A stretch of 64,000 nucleotides of DNA from Chondrocystis sp. NIES-4102 (GCA_002368355.1 AP018281.1:2294001-2358000); one strand, 5' to 3'. Shown: positions 28,305 through 38,764, numbered from the stretch's first letter. Notes: generated by a model not told the origin, from the letters alone. Numbers and translations: made by a program.

Positions 28305-28426
28305 ACAAACATATTGAGTAATATAAGCTGGCGATAAATAAGGTTTTTCAGCTTTGGGGATAAATATCTGAGAAAATAAGTCCCAGACAAATAATTAAAA
28401 CAATAAAAATTAAGGAGATTAAATCA

Positions 28427-29128
28427 ATGAGCGATCCTGTTAAAACTATGAAGCAAGATGTAGGAAGGGCTGCTGCTAACCGTGTCAAATCAGATTCAAT
28501 TGTAGGATTAGGATCAGGTTCTACTGCTGCCTATGCTATCGAGTATATAGGCGATCGCTTGGCAAAGGGAGAAATTAAAAATATTGTCGGTGTCCCTACT
28601 TCTTTTCAAGCAGAAGTTTTAGCTAAAGAATTTAAAATACCCCTAGTAACCCTTGATGCTATTGATCATATAGATATTGCTATTGATGGTGCGGATGAAG
28701 TTGATCCACAAAAGAATTTAATTAAAGGTGGTGGTGCAGCCCATACTCGCGAAAAGGTAGTTGATACTCTAGCCAATGAATTTATCGTTGTGGTTGATGG
28801 TGGAAAATTAGTAGATAAATTAGGTTCTACTTTTCTTTTACCCGTTGAGGTAATTCCTATGGCTGTTGCACCTGTAATGCGTAGTTTAGAAAAATTAGGT
28901 GGTAAACCTGAACTACGGATGGGAGTGAAAAAAGCAGGTCCTGTGGTGACTGATCAAGGAAATTTGGTTATTGATGTTAAATTTGACCATATTGAAAATC
29001 CTGGGGAAATGGAAAAAGCTATTAATAATCTACCTGGGGTTTTGGAAAATGGCTTATTTGTAGGTGTTGCGGATATCGTATTAGTTGGCGAAATTAAAGA
29101 CGGTAAATCTGTAATTCGAGAATTTTAA
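28427..29128 (+). CDS. rpiA: Ribose-5-phosphate isomerase A
   Basis: 233 residues. Interconverts ribose-5-phosphate and ribulose-5-phosphate in the Calvin and pentose phosphate cycles. Conserved [47 protein letters not shown] and [13 protein letters not shown] are present, with the catalytic Asp/Glu in the DGADEVD region. The ATG at 28427 has AAGGAG 10 bases upstream. It is monocistronic in appearance. Confidence 0.96.
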   Translation: MSDPVKTMKQDVGRAAANRVKSDSIVGLGSGSTAAYAIEYIGDRLAKGEIKNIVGVPTSFQAEVLAKEFKIPLVTLDAIDHIDIAIDGADEVDPQKNLIKGGGAAHTREKVVDTLANEFIVVVDGGKLVDKLGSTFLLPVEVIPMAVAPVMRSLEKLGGKPELRMGVKKAGPVVTDQGNLVIDVKFDHIENPGEMEKAINNLPGVLENGLFVGVADIVLVGEIKDGKSVIREF

Positions 29129-29196
29129 GTACAGGCTTTATATTTTAGTATGGGCGGAATTTAATTTATTTTCGCCTTACTGGATTTTTGAGTTAT

Positions 29197-29221
29197 TAGC
29201 AGATAACCGCAATGGTTAAGA
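29197..29221 (+). repeat. Dispersed repeat A, copy 2
   Basis: Begins TAGCAGATAACCGC and ends GGTTAAGA. Downstream text (GGGCAAAGAGATTT) also resembles the flank of copy 1, so the related unit may be about 70-80 bases long. It lies between rpiA and petJ. Confidence 0.7.
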
Positions 29222-29354
29222 CATATTTATATTAAGCTTTGGGCAAAGAGATTTCGCTCTATGTCTTGCTATATCATAATTGTTGCTATATATACACTAT
29301 CGATATTAAAGATAATTCGCTCAAATCTACTTAAAAACTAGGATCATAACTATT

Positions 29355-29702
29355 GTGTTAAAACCCATCACTATCTTTATTGTCACATTGATACTTATTT
29401 TAGCTACTTTTACTAGTTCTCCAGTACTGGCAGATACAGATTCTAATTTAATTTCTGGATCGAAAATATTTGAAGCCAATTGTGCAGGCTGTCACGCTAA
29501 CGGGGGTAACATTATTCGTAGAGGTAAAAATCTTAAAGCTAAAGCTTTAGCTAAAAACAAAGTGGACACAGTTGAAGCGATCGCACTTTTAGTAACTAAT
29601 GGTAAAAATAATATGTCAGCCTATAAAGATAAATTAACTGCTGAAGAAATAACTGCCGTTAGTACCTATGTATTAGAACAAGCGCAACAAAATTGGAAGT
29701 GA
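29355..29702 (+). CDS. petJ: Cytochrome c6 (cytochrome c553)
   Basis: 115 residues with a cleavable signal peptide (about 1-26, VLA|D) and a lumenal c-type cytochrome of about 89 residues. Heme attaches at CAGCH (Cys43, Cys46, His47); the sixth ligand is the Met of NNMSAYKD. It carries electrons from cytochrome b6f to photosystem I or oxidase, and replaces plastocyanin in low copper. The start is GTG at 29355. No copper-response site was identified. Confidence 0.95.
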   Translation: MLKPITIFIVTLILILATFTSSPVLADTDSNLISGSKIFEANCAGCHANGGNIIRRGKNLKAKALAKNKVDTVEAIALLVTNGKNNMSAYKDKLTAEEITAVSTYVLEQAQQNWK

Positions 29703-29783
29703 GCAATTGATACATATATTTAATGTTTTCAATATAATAAGCTTATAGCATAAATAATATTTTATATTCTTTTAAAATAAAAC

Positions 29784-30932
29784 GTGGTTGAGCAAGCTCT
29801 AGATATTAGTGAAATTAGAGATATATTAAATAAAGCAATTAACGGTCAAGATATTTCGGTTGCAGAAGCAATACAGTTAATTGAAGAACAAGATCCTCAA
29901 AGAAAACTCGCGATCGCCCGTACAGCAGATCATCTACGTCAACAGCAGATAGGAGATACTGTAACCTACGTTATCAATCGCAACATTAACTTTACCAATA
30001 TCTGTGAGCAACACTGTAGTTTTTGTGCCTTTAGACGCGACGCTGGGGAAACTGGGGCATTTTGGCTAGATATAGCTCAAATAATCAAAAAAGCTGGGGA
30101 AGCTGTAGAAATTGGTGCTACAGAAATTTGTATGCAGGGGGGTTTAAATCCCGAAGCCAAAGAAAATGGTACATCTCTTGACTACTATCTCAACATAATT
30201 AAACAGATTAAATCAAATTTTCCGCAATTACATCTACACGCTTTTTCTCCCCAAGAAATCCAGTTTATCGCCAGAGAAGATAATATAACTTATCAAGAAG
30301 TACTATTAGCCCTCAAAGAAGCTGGTTTAGGTTCAATGCCAGGAACGGCAGCCGAAATATTAGATGATAGAGTAAGAAAGATTATCTGTCCAGAAAAAAT
30401 AAATAGTGCCACCTGGTTAGAAATAATTAGTTTAGCTCATAGCTTAAATATCCCCACCACCAGTACAATGCTATCTGGTCATATAGAAACACCACAACAA
30501 CAAATAGAGCATTTAGATAAATTGCGCTCGCTCCAAAAAATAGCCGTAACTAATAACTATCCTGCCAAAATCACAGAATTTATTATTCTTCCCTTCGTTG
30601 GACAAGAAGCCCCTACACCACTACGTCGGCGAGTTAACCGAGATCAACCAAACTTAGAAGATGTATTGCATATAACAGCAGTTGCTCGCATTTTTCTAGG
30701 AAACTGGATTCCTAACCATCAACCAAGCTGGGTAAAACTTGGGATTGATGGCGCAAAAAAAGCTCTTCAATGCGGTTGTAATGACATTGGGGGAACATTA
30801 ATGGAAGAACATATTACTACTATGGCAGGAGCGCAGGGAGGTACTTATATGACAGTGCAAGACTTACAAAGTGCGATCGCCGATTTAGCTCGTCCTGCTC
30901 AACAAAGAACTACTGTTTACGAAAATCTTTAA
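29784..30932 (+). CDS. cofH: FO synthase subunit 2 (radical SAM)
   Basis: 382 residues. Radical SAM cluster motif CEQHCSFC (Cys74, Cys78, Cys81), then EICMQGGLNP, HAFSPQEI and PGTAAEILDDRVR, all typical of CofH. With CofG it builds the deazaflavin FO, the antenna chromophore of some cyanobacterial photolyases. cofG is not adjacent here. The start is GTG at 29784. It lies 81 bases after petJ in the same direction, with no known functional connection. Confidence 0.93.
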   Translation: MVEQALDISEIRDILNKAINGQDISVAEAIQLIEEQDPQRKLAIARTADHLRQQQIGDTVTYVINRNINFTNICEQHCSFCAFRRDAGETGAFWLDIAQIIKKAGEAVEIGATEICMQGGLNPEAKENGTSLDYYLNIIKQIKSNFPQLHLHAFSPQEIQFIAREDNITYQEVLLALKEAGLGSMPGTAAEILDDRVRKIICPEKINSATWLEIISLAHSLNIPTTSTMLSGHIETPQQQIEHLDKLRSLQKIAVTNNYPAKITEFIILPFVGQEAPTPLRRRVNRDQPNLEDVLHITAVARIFLGNWIPNHQPSWVKLGIDGAKKALQCGCNDIGGTLMEEHITTMAGAQGGTYMTVQDLQSAIADLARPAQQRTTVYENL

Positions 30933-31027
30933 AATCTTATCAACTATGTGAAGTTACTATATATAGCAAACATGGCAAGCTTGGTTTAATATTGAGTCTG
31001 AAATAACTAAAATTAATTAATTGTTAC

Positions 31028-31966
31028 ATGAGAGTCTTAGTAACTGGTGGTGCTGGTTTTATTGGTTCCCATCTAATTGACCGCTTAATGAAGCAAGGTC
31101 ATGATGTTGTCTGTTTAGACAATTTTTTCACTGGTCATAAACGTAATATCCGTCATTGGCTTGATAATCCTTACTTTGAATTAATCCGTCATGACATTAC
31201 CGAACCAATTCGCTTAGAAGTAGATCAAATATACCATCTTGCTTGCCCTGCCTCTCCAGTTCACTATCAATATAATCCTGTTAAAACCATTAAAACTAAT
31301 GTACTGGGAACGTTAAATATGCTGGGGTTAGCCAAGCGAGTAAAGGCGAGATTTTTGCTAGCTTCTACTTCCGAAGTATATGGCGATCCTGATGTTCATC
31401 CACAACCAGAAGAATACCGTGGTAATGTCAATTGTATTGGTATTCGTAGTTGTTACGATGAAGGCAAACGAGTTGCAGAAACCTTAGCCTTTGACTACCA
31501 TCGCCAAAATAATGTTGATATTCGGGTGATGCGAATTTTTAATACCTATGGACCAAGAATGTTTGAAAATGATGGTCGGGTAGTTAGTAATTTTATTGTA
31601 CAAGCACTGCAAGGTATACCTTTAACTGTTTACGGCGACGGTTCACAAACACGTAGCTTTTGCTATGTTGCCGACTTAGTTGAAGGAATGATGCGCTTGA
31701 TGAATGGTGATCATATCGGACCTATTAATATAGGAAATCCTGGGGAATATACCATTTTACAGCTTGCAGAAACAATTCAAAGAATGGTTAATCCTGATGC
31801 CGAGTTAACTTTTAAATCCCTACCTCAAGATGATCCAAAACAAAGACAACCAGACATCACCAAAGCCAAGAATTTATTAGGTTGGGAACCTACCATTGCT
31901 TTAGAAGAAGGGTTAAGGCTCACCATAGAAGATTTTCGCTCTCGTATGAACGAGCAAAATTCCTAA
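31028..31966 (+). CDS. UDP-glucuronate decarboxylase (UDP-xylose synthase)
   Basis: 312-residue extended SDR. NAD motif GGAGFIGS at 7-14, the UXS-type [18 protein letters not shown] segment, STSEVYGDP, and catalytic Tyr143/Lys147 in [18 protein letters not shown] and [12 protein letters not shown] are also typical. It decarboxylates UDP-glucuronate to UDP-xylose for polysaccharide synthesis. The gene for UDP-glucose dehydrogenase, which makes its substrate, follows after 119 bases, so together they form a two-step pathway. Confidence 0.93.
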   Translation: MRVLVTGGAGFIGSHLIDRLMKQGHDVVCLDNFFTGHKRNIRHWLDNPYFELIRHDITEPIRLEVDQIYHLACPASPVHYQYNPVKTIKTNVLGTLNMLGLAKRVKARFLLASTSEVYGDPDVHPQPEEYRGNVNCIGIRSCYDEGKRVAETLAFDYHRQNNVDIRVMRIFNTYGPRMFENDGRVVSNFIVQALQGIPLTVYGDGSQTRSFCYVADLVEGMMRLMNGDHIGPINIGNPGEYTILQLAETIQRMVNPDAELTFKSLPQDDPKQRQPDITKAKNLLGWEPTIALEEGLRLTIEDFRSRMNEQNS

Positions 31967-32085
31967 ATAAAGTTGGAAATAGAGAAGTATACTATATTGA
32001 TTTTCTCTGATGTGGCTAAGTTTATTAGCAAAGTACATCAAACATTAAGAATTCAAATACATACAAGTAAGAGGGTAATAATTAT

Positions 32086-33432
32086 ATGCGTGTTTGTGTT
32101 ATTGGTACTGGATATGTAGGTTTAGTAACAGGCGTTTGTTTATCTTATATTGGACACGATGTAATCTGTGTTGATAACAACGAAGAAAAAGTAAAATTGA
32201 TGCAATCTGGACAATCTCCAATTTATGAGCCAGGTTTGTCAGAATTAATGAAGTCTTCCGCCGAATCTGGTAAATTAACCTTTACCGCAGATTTATCTAA
32301 GGGTGTGGAGCATGGAGAAATCCTATATATTGCAGTTGGAACGCCTCCCCTACCAACTGGTGAAAGTGATACTCGTTATGTAGAAGCAGTGGCGCGTGGG
32401 ATTGGAACACATTTAAAATCCGAATATAAAGTTATCGTAAATAAATCCACTGTGCCAATAGGTTCTGGTGACTGGGTAAGAATGATTGTACTCGATGGCA
32501 ATAAAGAGTCGGGAAGCAATGTTGAACCTTGTTTTGATGTAGTAAGTAATCCTGAATTTTTAAGAGAAGGTTCGGCGGTATATGATACATTCAATCCCGA
32601 TCGCATTGTTTTAGGTGGTAATAGTCAAAAAGCGATCGCACTTATGGAGGAATTGTATCAACCTTTAATTACTAGAAAATTTGCCGAAGATCAATCTCTG
32701 CCTCCTGTACCTGTGGTAGTTACCGATTTAAGTTCAGCAGAAATGATTAAATATGCTGCTAATTCCTTTTTGGCAACTAAAATTAGCTTTATCAATGAGG
32801 TAGCTAATATATGCGATCGCGTGGGTGCAGATATTACTCAAGTAGCTAAAGGTATTGGTTTAGATTCCCGTATTGGTAATAAGTTTTTAAGTGCTGGTAT
32901 TGGTTGGGGGGGTTCTTGTTTCCCTAAAGATGTTTCCGCCTTGGTTCATACCGCCGATGACTACGGTTATAATTCTGAACTATTAAAAGCAGCTATTAAT
33001 GTTAACCAGCGTCAGCGTTTATTAGCTTTAGAAAAACTGCAAAACGAGCTTAAAATTCTCAAAGGTAAAACAGTTGGGTTATTAGGTTTAACTTTTAAAC
33101 CAGATACCGACGATATGAGAGACGCACCTGCTTTAGATTTAATTGAACAACTTAATCGTTTGGGTGCAAAAGTTAAGGCATATGATCCTATTGTTTCTCA
33201 ATCAGGTGTTAGTCATGGTTTATCTAATGTGATTATTGAAACTAGTGCCGAAATGCTGGCTGATAAGTGTGATGCTTTAGTGTTAGTGACTGATTGGCAG
33301 GAATTTCTTAAACTCGATTTTGCTAAAATGGCTAAGTTGATGAGTAATCCTTTAATTATTGATGGACGTAATTTCTTAGATCGCCAGGTTGTAGAATCTG
33401 CTGGTATTCGTTACATCGGTATGGGTAGGTAG
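32086..33432 (+). CDS. ugd: UDP-glucose 6-dehydrogenase
   Basis: 448 residues. Oxidises UDP-glucose twice to UDP-glucuronate. N-terminal GTGYVGLVTG, VGTPPLPTG, EFLREGSAVYD, the catalytic Cys278 in GWGGSCFPKD, and the C-terminal LLGLTFKPDTDDMRDAPA are intact. It supplies UDP-glucuronate to the preceding decarboxylase and thus to exopolysaccharide or glycan synthesis. AGAGGG precedes the ATG at 32086. A terminator follows at 33468-33502. Confidence 0.96.
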   Translation: MRVCVIGTGYVGLVTGVCLSYIGHDVICVDNNEEKVKLMQSGQSPIYEPGLSELMKSSAESGKLTFTADLSKGVEHGEILYIAVGTPPLPTGESDTRYVEAVARGIGTHLKSEYKVIVNKSTVPIGSGDWVRMIVLDGNKESGSNVEPCFDVVSNPEFLREGSAVYDTFNPDRIVLGGNSQKAIALMEELYQPLITRKFAEDQSLPPVPVVVTDLSSAEMIKYAANSFLATKISFINEVANICDRVGADITQVAKGIGLDSRIGNKFLSAGIGWGGSCFPKDVSALVHTADDYGYNSELLKAAINVNQRQRLLALEKLQNELKILKGKTVGLLGLTFKPDTDDMRDAPALDLIEQLNRLGAKVKAYDPIVSQSGVSHGLSNVIIETSAEMLADKCDALVLVTDWQEFLKLDFAKMAKLMSNPLIIDGRNFLDRQVVESAGIRYIGMGR

Positions 33433-34014
33433 TAGCTAAGAATTATCTCCTCATATATTTATCGTTGATGCAAAGTGGTAATAATAGCTGCTTTGCATTT
33501 TTAATTTTAAGATAAATGATTATTTATACCTGTGCAAAATGTGGTTTATTTACTAATTATTTATCAGTTAATCACTACTTTAATATTCATTAAAAACCTT
33601 CTAATATTAAACATGAACACATAAACATAAGTATTTTTATATATTTTTTCCATAAAACATCACCGCGATTAATTATTCTATTGCCTAATACAAAAAAAGC
33701 AACTAAATAACGTAAAGCCTCCGTATTAGGGATAAATAATCTCAATTATCAAATTTTATTTTTTATATATCTTCAAGGCTTTTCATTAAGATAATAAATA
33801 TTTTCGTATCTTTCCAGCTAATGCTTAAAAATTGATAGAAGTAAGAATAAAAAATTGCATAAATATAATTAATCTAAAAACCTAAAGGGAGATCTAAATC
33901 TAAATTACACAATAGAAAAGGGGTAACGGTTGATAGAAAAATATAATCAATGGGCTTTTAACTTTTAACCTTTACCCTTTAAAAACCTAATCCATAATGA
34001 TTTTTGCCATCAAT
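33433..34014. other. Convergent gap ugd / lytic transglycosylase
   Basis: No gene in about 580 AT-rich bases. The left end holds the ugd terminator. Near the right end, AAAGGGGTAACGG (about 33918) and AACCTTTACCCTTT (about 33967) form an imperfect inverted repeat that may end the minus-strand transcript. Nothing else is recognised. Confidence 0.5.
33468..33502 (+). terminator. Rho-independent terminator after ugd
   Basis: ATGCAAAG at 33468-33475 pairs with CTTTGCAT at 33491-33498, followed by TTTTTAATTTT. It lies 35 bases past the ugd stop. Confidence 0.65.
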
Positions 34015-36243
34015 TCAGGATTCCTGGTTAAGGGAATTAACTTTTTGTCGTATTTCGGGGTTATATAATCTCAAATAATTCCAATAATTGCCAAACACAC
34101 CTTCAACATAGTCTTTAGTTTCAGCAAAAGGAATTTGTTCTACAAAGCGATCGCTATCTTTAATATCATATCTAGTTAACCATTGATTAACATTACCAGT
34201 ACCTGCATTGTAACTAGCAACAGCTAATAAAGAATTATCGTCATAACGTTGATGGTTATATCTAAGATACCAAGTACCAATATTAATATTATCTTCAGGG
34301 TTAGTTAGAGAATAATTCGACAATTGTGTTTGTTGAGCAACCCATTGAGCGGTAGGGGGGACAATTTGCATCAACCCCACAGCACCTACAACTGAATCAA
34401 TATTAGGATCAAAAGTAGATTCTTTACGCATCACAGATATCACCAACAAAGGATTAATCTGATCTTTGTGAGCATTTTTAAGGATTTGAGCTTGATAAGG
34501 AAAGGGAAATAAACCTCGCCAATAAGTAGATGTTTGACGTATAGCTTTCCACGCTTGTTGATCTTGTGGGCTGTCACGGTTAGCTAAATCCCAAATTTGC
34601 TGCATTCCTTGGCTATATGCCCCCAATTGAATTTGCAAAATACCTTCGCTAAACTGCTCTTCAACAGACAATTGCTGTGGTTGCTTAATCTGTGACTGTA
34701 AAAGTAACCAAGCATCTTCATATTGTCCTAACAAATATAATTCTTGCAAGGCTGGCGAACCCATAGGTAAAGGCTCATAAACCGTACTAAAATTTAAATC
34801 AGGAGAGAGGGGGCGCAATTGATCAAAATCTCCCACTTTCCAACCCAGCATCACTGCCGATCGCCAAGCCCAATAGGATTGAGGATAAAATTTAACTACT
34901 TTGGTAAAAATTGTTTCCGCAGCAGCTAATTGACCAATTTGAGTACCCCATTTAGCTGTCCAATAAAGAGCTTTGGGCGCAAAATCAAATTCTTGTCCTG
35001 CTTGACTAGATTTTACTAAAGGCTGCATCCATTGCCAAGCAGCTTCTAAATTACCATTAGCAGCCAATTTTTGGGCTACCTGCCAACGATATTCACCCGC
35101 AGCAGCAGAATCATTATATTCATTCAAAAGTTTGGCGCGAGAAGCATCAGCAGATGCCTGTTTATTAAACTTCTCATGTACTATTGCCTTAGAACGGTAA
35201 GCATCGGCAGCATTAGCAGGAAATTTAGCGATCGCTTTTTCTAAATAAACTATCGCTTCATCCCCACTAGAAATACTGGCTAAATATAATAAAGCTTGTC
35301 CTGTTTCCCTAGCATCATGATATTCATTCAAGAGTCTTTGATACGCTAGACGGGCAGTATCTATATTTCCATTGCGATGAAAACCTCTAGCAACACGGTA
35401 AAGATTGCGGGGAGTAGAAATAGCAAAACGATAAGCATCTGCTGCCTTACGATGTTCTTCCATGCGCCAATAACCATCGGCGATCGCTTCCCAATCTTCG
35501 GCAGTTAATTCTTCAGGGTATTCTAAAACTAAGCGGTCAAGAAAGGGAGTTAGATCTTTATCATGACTATATTTTGCTAATAGTAATAACAGGTTAAATT
35601 GATCTGGGTTTTGACGTAAACTTTGACGGACAAGTTTTTGAGTTAAGGGATGATAGGGAAAATCTTTAATTAAACGTGATTGTAATTGTGCTGAGGGTTG
35701 ATTGAGTAAAGATAAGGCATTGGCGGTTAAAGGTGAATTAGGATAAGTTTTAATCAAATATTCCCAAGTTTTTTTGGCTGCTGCTTCTTGATTAGTTTGC
35801 TGATAGGCTTGGGCGGTTTTAAAAAGTATTTGAGGCTGAAGTAAGGAATATTCTTTACCTAAATCTTGAAGATAATTTAAGGCGAGTTTGCCTTGGTTTT
35901 GTTGTATCAAATCACTTGCCAATAAATAACGGGCGCGCAGGCGATCTTGCTGATTAAGAGATAAATTATTAGAAACTTGAGATTGGGCTAATTGCTTTAA
36001 AGGTTCTACTCTGGCGTTGGGAGCAAGCGATCGCAAGTTAACCAATGAGGATGATGGTTTTTGTATTTCTGATTGTTGCTTAGATTTTCCCAATCTATAG
36101 TCTTGAGCATACCAAATCAATAACCCAAAGCTACTTAAAATTAAAAGTAAAATTATTTTCTTATTTTTTAAAAACAGTAACTTGCTTTGATATCTTCTAA
36201 GTTTATGCTTGAGTTGTCTCGATCGCAAAAGTGATTCTAACAT
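34015..36243 (-). CDS. Membrane-anchored lytic transglycosylase with TPR-like repeats
   Basis: 742 residues. One N-terminal membrane helix (about 29-45) anchors a periplasmic chain. Residues about 95-530 are helical repeats of TPR type. The C-terminal SLT domain (about 590-720) has catalytic Glu608 in VMRKESTFDPN, then GAVGLMQIVPPTA and AVASYNAGTGNVNQW. It resembles Slt70-type soluble transglycosylases and would cleave peptidoglycan with anhydro-sugar formation. The start is ATG 36243. The stop context has no clean terminator. Confidence 0.9.
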   Translation of the reverse strand: MLESLLRSRQLKHKLRRYQSKLLFLKNKKIILLLILSSFGLLIWYAQDYRLGKSKQQSEIQKPSSSLVNLRSLAPNARVEPLKQLAQSQVSNNLSLNQQDRLRARYLLASDLIQQNQGKLALNYLQDLGKEYSLLQPQILFKTAQAYQQTNQEAAAKKTWEYLIKTYPNSPLTANALSLLNQPSAQLQSRLIKDFPYHPLTQKLVRQSLRQNPDQFNLLLLLAKYSHDKDLTPFLDRLVLEYPEELTAEDWEAIADGYWRMEEHRKAADAYRFAISTPRNLYRVARGFHRNGNIDTARLAYQRLLNEYHDARETGQALLYLASISSGDEAIVYLEKAIAKFPANAADAYRSKAIVHEKFNKQASADASRAKLLNEYNDSAAAGEYRWQVAQKLAANGNLEAAWQWMQPLVKSSQAGQEFDFAPKALYWTAKWGTQIGQLAAAETIFTKVVKFYPQSYWAWRSAVMLGWKVGDFDQLRPLSPDLNFSTVYEPLPMGSPALQELYLLGQYEDAWLLLQSQIKQPQQLSVEEQFSEGILQIQLGAYSQGMQQIWDLANRDSPQDQQAWKAIRQTSTYWRGLFPFPYQAQILKNAHKDQINPLLVISVMRKESTFDPNIDSVVGAVGLMQIVPPTAQWVAQQTQLSNYSLTNPEDNINIGTWYLRYNHQRYDDNSLLAVASYNAGTGNVNQWLTRYDIKDSDRFVEQIPFAETKDYVEGVFGNYWNYLRLYNPEIRQKVNSLNQES

Positions 36244-36631
36244 GGGACATATATCAAATGAGGATTCAAGGAAACAGGTGATAGTACTAAAGCAATTGCA
36301 TTAATTATTCATCTTGTATTTATGCAACAGCTAGCAACTTCGACAATATTTAGCCTTTAATTTACCTGAACTTTTACTATTTAAATAACACAAGCTGGCA
36401 ATTTTGCTTAAATTAACAGCATCCCTTAACAACTTATATTGATTGATTAAAAGCCCTGATCATCTTCAAAACTATATGTTAATTATGTTAATTAGCATTT
36501 AATTAAATCAAGCATCCCATAACGGTTTAGGTGCGTCTTGCTAGGCTTTAGTCAAGAATTTGGAACTATGGGTAATTAATCTGCGTCAAATACAAATAAC
36601 TAATTTATAAGCAAACAATCTTTACCTAGTC
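36244..36631. other. Divergent gap transglycosylase / exported protein
   Basis: No gene. It must hold both promoters. No operator, repeat or RNA signature was recognised in the sequence. Confidence 0.4.
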
Positions 36632-37327
36632 ATGGTTTACCCACAATATTCTAAAATAACTACTTCTATTTTTATGTCTGTGACTGTTTCAGTCGCTACT
36701 ATTGCCAATTTTGTTAATATTACCCCTGCTCAAGCACAGCTTTTTCCAGATCAAAGACCGACTAGAGATAGAGACTATAATCCTCGACGTACTCCTAACA
36801 ATAATATTGCCCCCAATACCGTCCCTGAAGGGTTTGTTATTCCTGTGGAATACGAAGAAGAGAAAATCTTGGTGACTCCAGAAGAAACTGTACCTATTAC
36901 CTTGCTCGTTGCTGCCGATATCAAAGACAATAGACGTAATGTTTTAATTCCCTACGGTAGCGAAATTATGGGGCAAATTCAACCTAGTGATGATCAATCA
37001 GGTTCTCTTTTTGTAGCGGAAGAAATTGTCTTTCCAGATGGCACATCTCAATCCCTTAATGCAGTTTCTAATGTTGTTACACGTACCGAAAAAGTCAAAA
37101 AAGGTGCAAACGGCAAAGATATTATTAAAGGTGCAGCAATAGGTGCAGCAGCAGCAACAGTACTATCAGAAATATTTGGCAAAATTGAAGCGTTAGAAGT
37201 TCTAGGCGGTGCAGGGGCTGGCGCGGTTGCAGGTATCTTGCTGGGTGGAAACGAGGTAGAATTAGTTTCCATTGATCCCAACAAGGATTTAAATTTAACT
37301 CTTGAGACTGATTTAGTTATTAAATAA
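36632..37327 (+). CDS. Exported protein with glycine-zipper-like C terminus
   Basis: 231 residues. A signal peptide ends about residue 36 (TPAQAQ). An Arg/Asn/Pro-rich linker follows, then a beta-rich domain (about 70-145) with LIPYGSEIMGQIQP and VFPDGTSQSLNAVS. The end has small-residue stretches (AAIGAAAATVL, GGAGAGAVAGILLGG) like glycine zippers that pack in membranes. The middle resembles the TrbI/VirB10-like fold loosely, which is only a guess. The function is unknown; a periplasmic or envelope role is likely. It converges on the FHA gene. Confidence 0.65.
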   Translation: MVYPQYSKITTSIFMSVTVSVATIANFVNITPAQAQLFPDQRPTRDRDYNPRRTPNNNIAPNTVPEGFVIPVEYEEEKILVTPEETVPITLLVAADIKDNRRNVLIPYGSEIMGQIQPSDDQSGSLFVAEEIVFPDGTSQSLNAVSNVVTRTEKVKKGANGKDIIKGAAIGAAAATVLSEIFGKIEALEVLGGAGAGAVAGILLGGNEVELVSIDPNKDLNLTLETDLVIK

Positions 37328-37357
37328 ACTATAAAAATTTCAGACCCAGAGCTAATT

Positions 37358-38317
37358 TTAACTAAGCTGGAAAATAAATGTAACCAAATCACCTTTACCC
37401 AAAGCAATGCGATCGCCAGCCCTTAATCGATGCCGATTTCCAGGGACTAAAGGTGCATGATTAACATACGTTCCATTAGAACTGCCCACATCTTCGATGT
37501 AAAAAGAATCTCCTTCTACCCTAATATCAGCATGAATCCTTGATACTACCTCAGAATCGGGAAATCCTGCTATATCAATATCTGGCGGAATTTGACCATT
37601 GGGTTTACCAATGTGGATTACATCGAGATCATCGGGTAAATTAATCGTGGTATTACTTTGTAAATGCAGTAAGCTAGCTATTTGTATTTGTAATTGAGTT
37701 GCTCCAGACATATCACCCAATTGACCAACCCTATCAGGGGGGGCTACTGGAGGCGTAGGGGCGGGGGCTGGTGCAGTCGGCATCGACACAAACTCTGGGT
37801 TTGAATCTAATTCAAGATCTGGAGATGGAGTATTGGATCTTTGCCAAGACTTATTTAACTCATTTAAAGGAATTGCCGATTCTATCTCTTTGGTAAAATC
37901 AAAATCAGGCGTATCTGATAGAGATAGATCAGGTTCTATTTCTTGATCTTTCTTGCTCTCAATACCCAGAGGATTATTACTAATTGGCTGCATCTGCGCA
38001 ATAGTCATGTCTTCCTCATCGTCCCAAGGACTTTGCATAGAAGAAGCCATTGCAGTTTCAGGCAAAATATCTAAATTATCTACTGAAGAAGGTATTTCAT
38101 CTGGTAAGGATACAACCTCTGTTTCTTCAAGTGGAATATTAGTAGATAAATTTTCTGCTTGCAAATTAAAGCCACATTGACCACAAAAAGTTGCATCGGT
38201 TTGTACTGATGCTCCACAATTAGGGCAGCCAATAGTAGCTGGTAAAGGAGTATAGCAATTTTCGCATTGTATAGAGCCTTCTGGATTTTGATGATTGCAA
38301 CTGGGGCAAGTAATCAT
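37358..38317 (-). CDS. FHA-domain protein with N-terminal zinc ribbons
   Basis: 319 residues. Two zinc-ribbon modules start the protein (CPSCNHQNPEGSIQCENC and CPNCGASVQTDATFCGQCG). A long acidic, Pro-rich middle follows (about 50-215). A C-terminal FHA domain (about 225-319) shows SRIHADI and SSNGTYVN, the phosphothreonine-binding loops. Such proteins read Ser/Thr kinase signals; the partner is unknown. No kinase gene is near. The start is ATG 38317. Confidence 0.87.
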   Translation of the reverse strand: MITCPSCNHQNPEGSIQCENCYTPLPATIGCPNCGASVQTDATFCGQCGFNLQAENLSTNIPLEETEVVSLPDEIPSSVDNLDILPETAMASSMQSPWDDEEDMTIAQMQPISNNPLGIESKKDQEIEPDLSLSDTPDFDFTKEIESAIPLNELNKSWQRSNTPSPDLELDSNPEFVSMPTAPAPAPTPPVAPPDRVGQLGDMSGATQLQIQIASLLHLQSNTTINLPDDLDVIHIGKPNGQIPPDIDIAGFPDSEVVSRIHADIRVEGDSFYIEDVGSSNGTYVNHAPLVPGNRHRLRAGDRIALGKGDLVTFIFQLS

Positions 38318-38764
38318 AATTATATTTAAATCTAGCTATTACACTACTTACTGATTTGTCAATCCTTAATTAATGCTTTGGGAATATTGGTAAGCTATCT
38401 CGATAGCCTATTTAAACAAGTTAACCGTGCCACATCCGAAAGTAAAGATTATAAGCTTTGGGCTTCAACAGATTAACTTTCATTAATAGATTAACAAAAC
38501 ACTACTGACATCGGTTATTTTTTATCTCAACTATACTACTATTTTTAGTTTTAGTTTTTAGATTAGACCAATTTTACATTAGGCTTTAGAGATTTTATAA
38601 AATATGAATGTTCTATCAAAAATTGACAATCTCAGCTTGTGACTTAATCAAAAATATAGAAAAATAGTTAAGAAAGCTGTTACATTTGAGTATGGTTACA
38701 ATAGATGGTTTGACGTTAATAAACCTTTAAAATAAATTTAAAAATCTACAAGAGAGGTTGATTT
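38318..38764. other. Divergent gap FHA gene / psbY
   Basis: No gene. A 14-base inverted repeat, GCTATCTCGATAGC, lies at 38394-38407, about 77 bases upstream of the FHA gene start. It could be an operator. The psbY promoter should lie nearer 38700, but no firm boxes were assigned. Confidence 0.4.

Larger units (their letters stand above)
27836..28426. other. Gap between RRM gene and rpiA, repeat-rich
   Basis: No gene. The centre is a heptanucleotide repeat block split by repeat C and a short GTAGCTGTCGTAGACATAGC element (28181-28200). A 69-codon frame over 28085-28294 is only a translation of these repeats. Confidence 0.7.
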
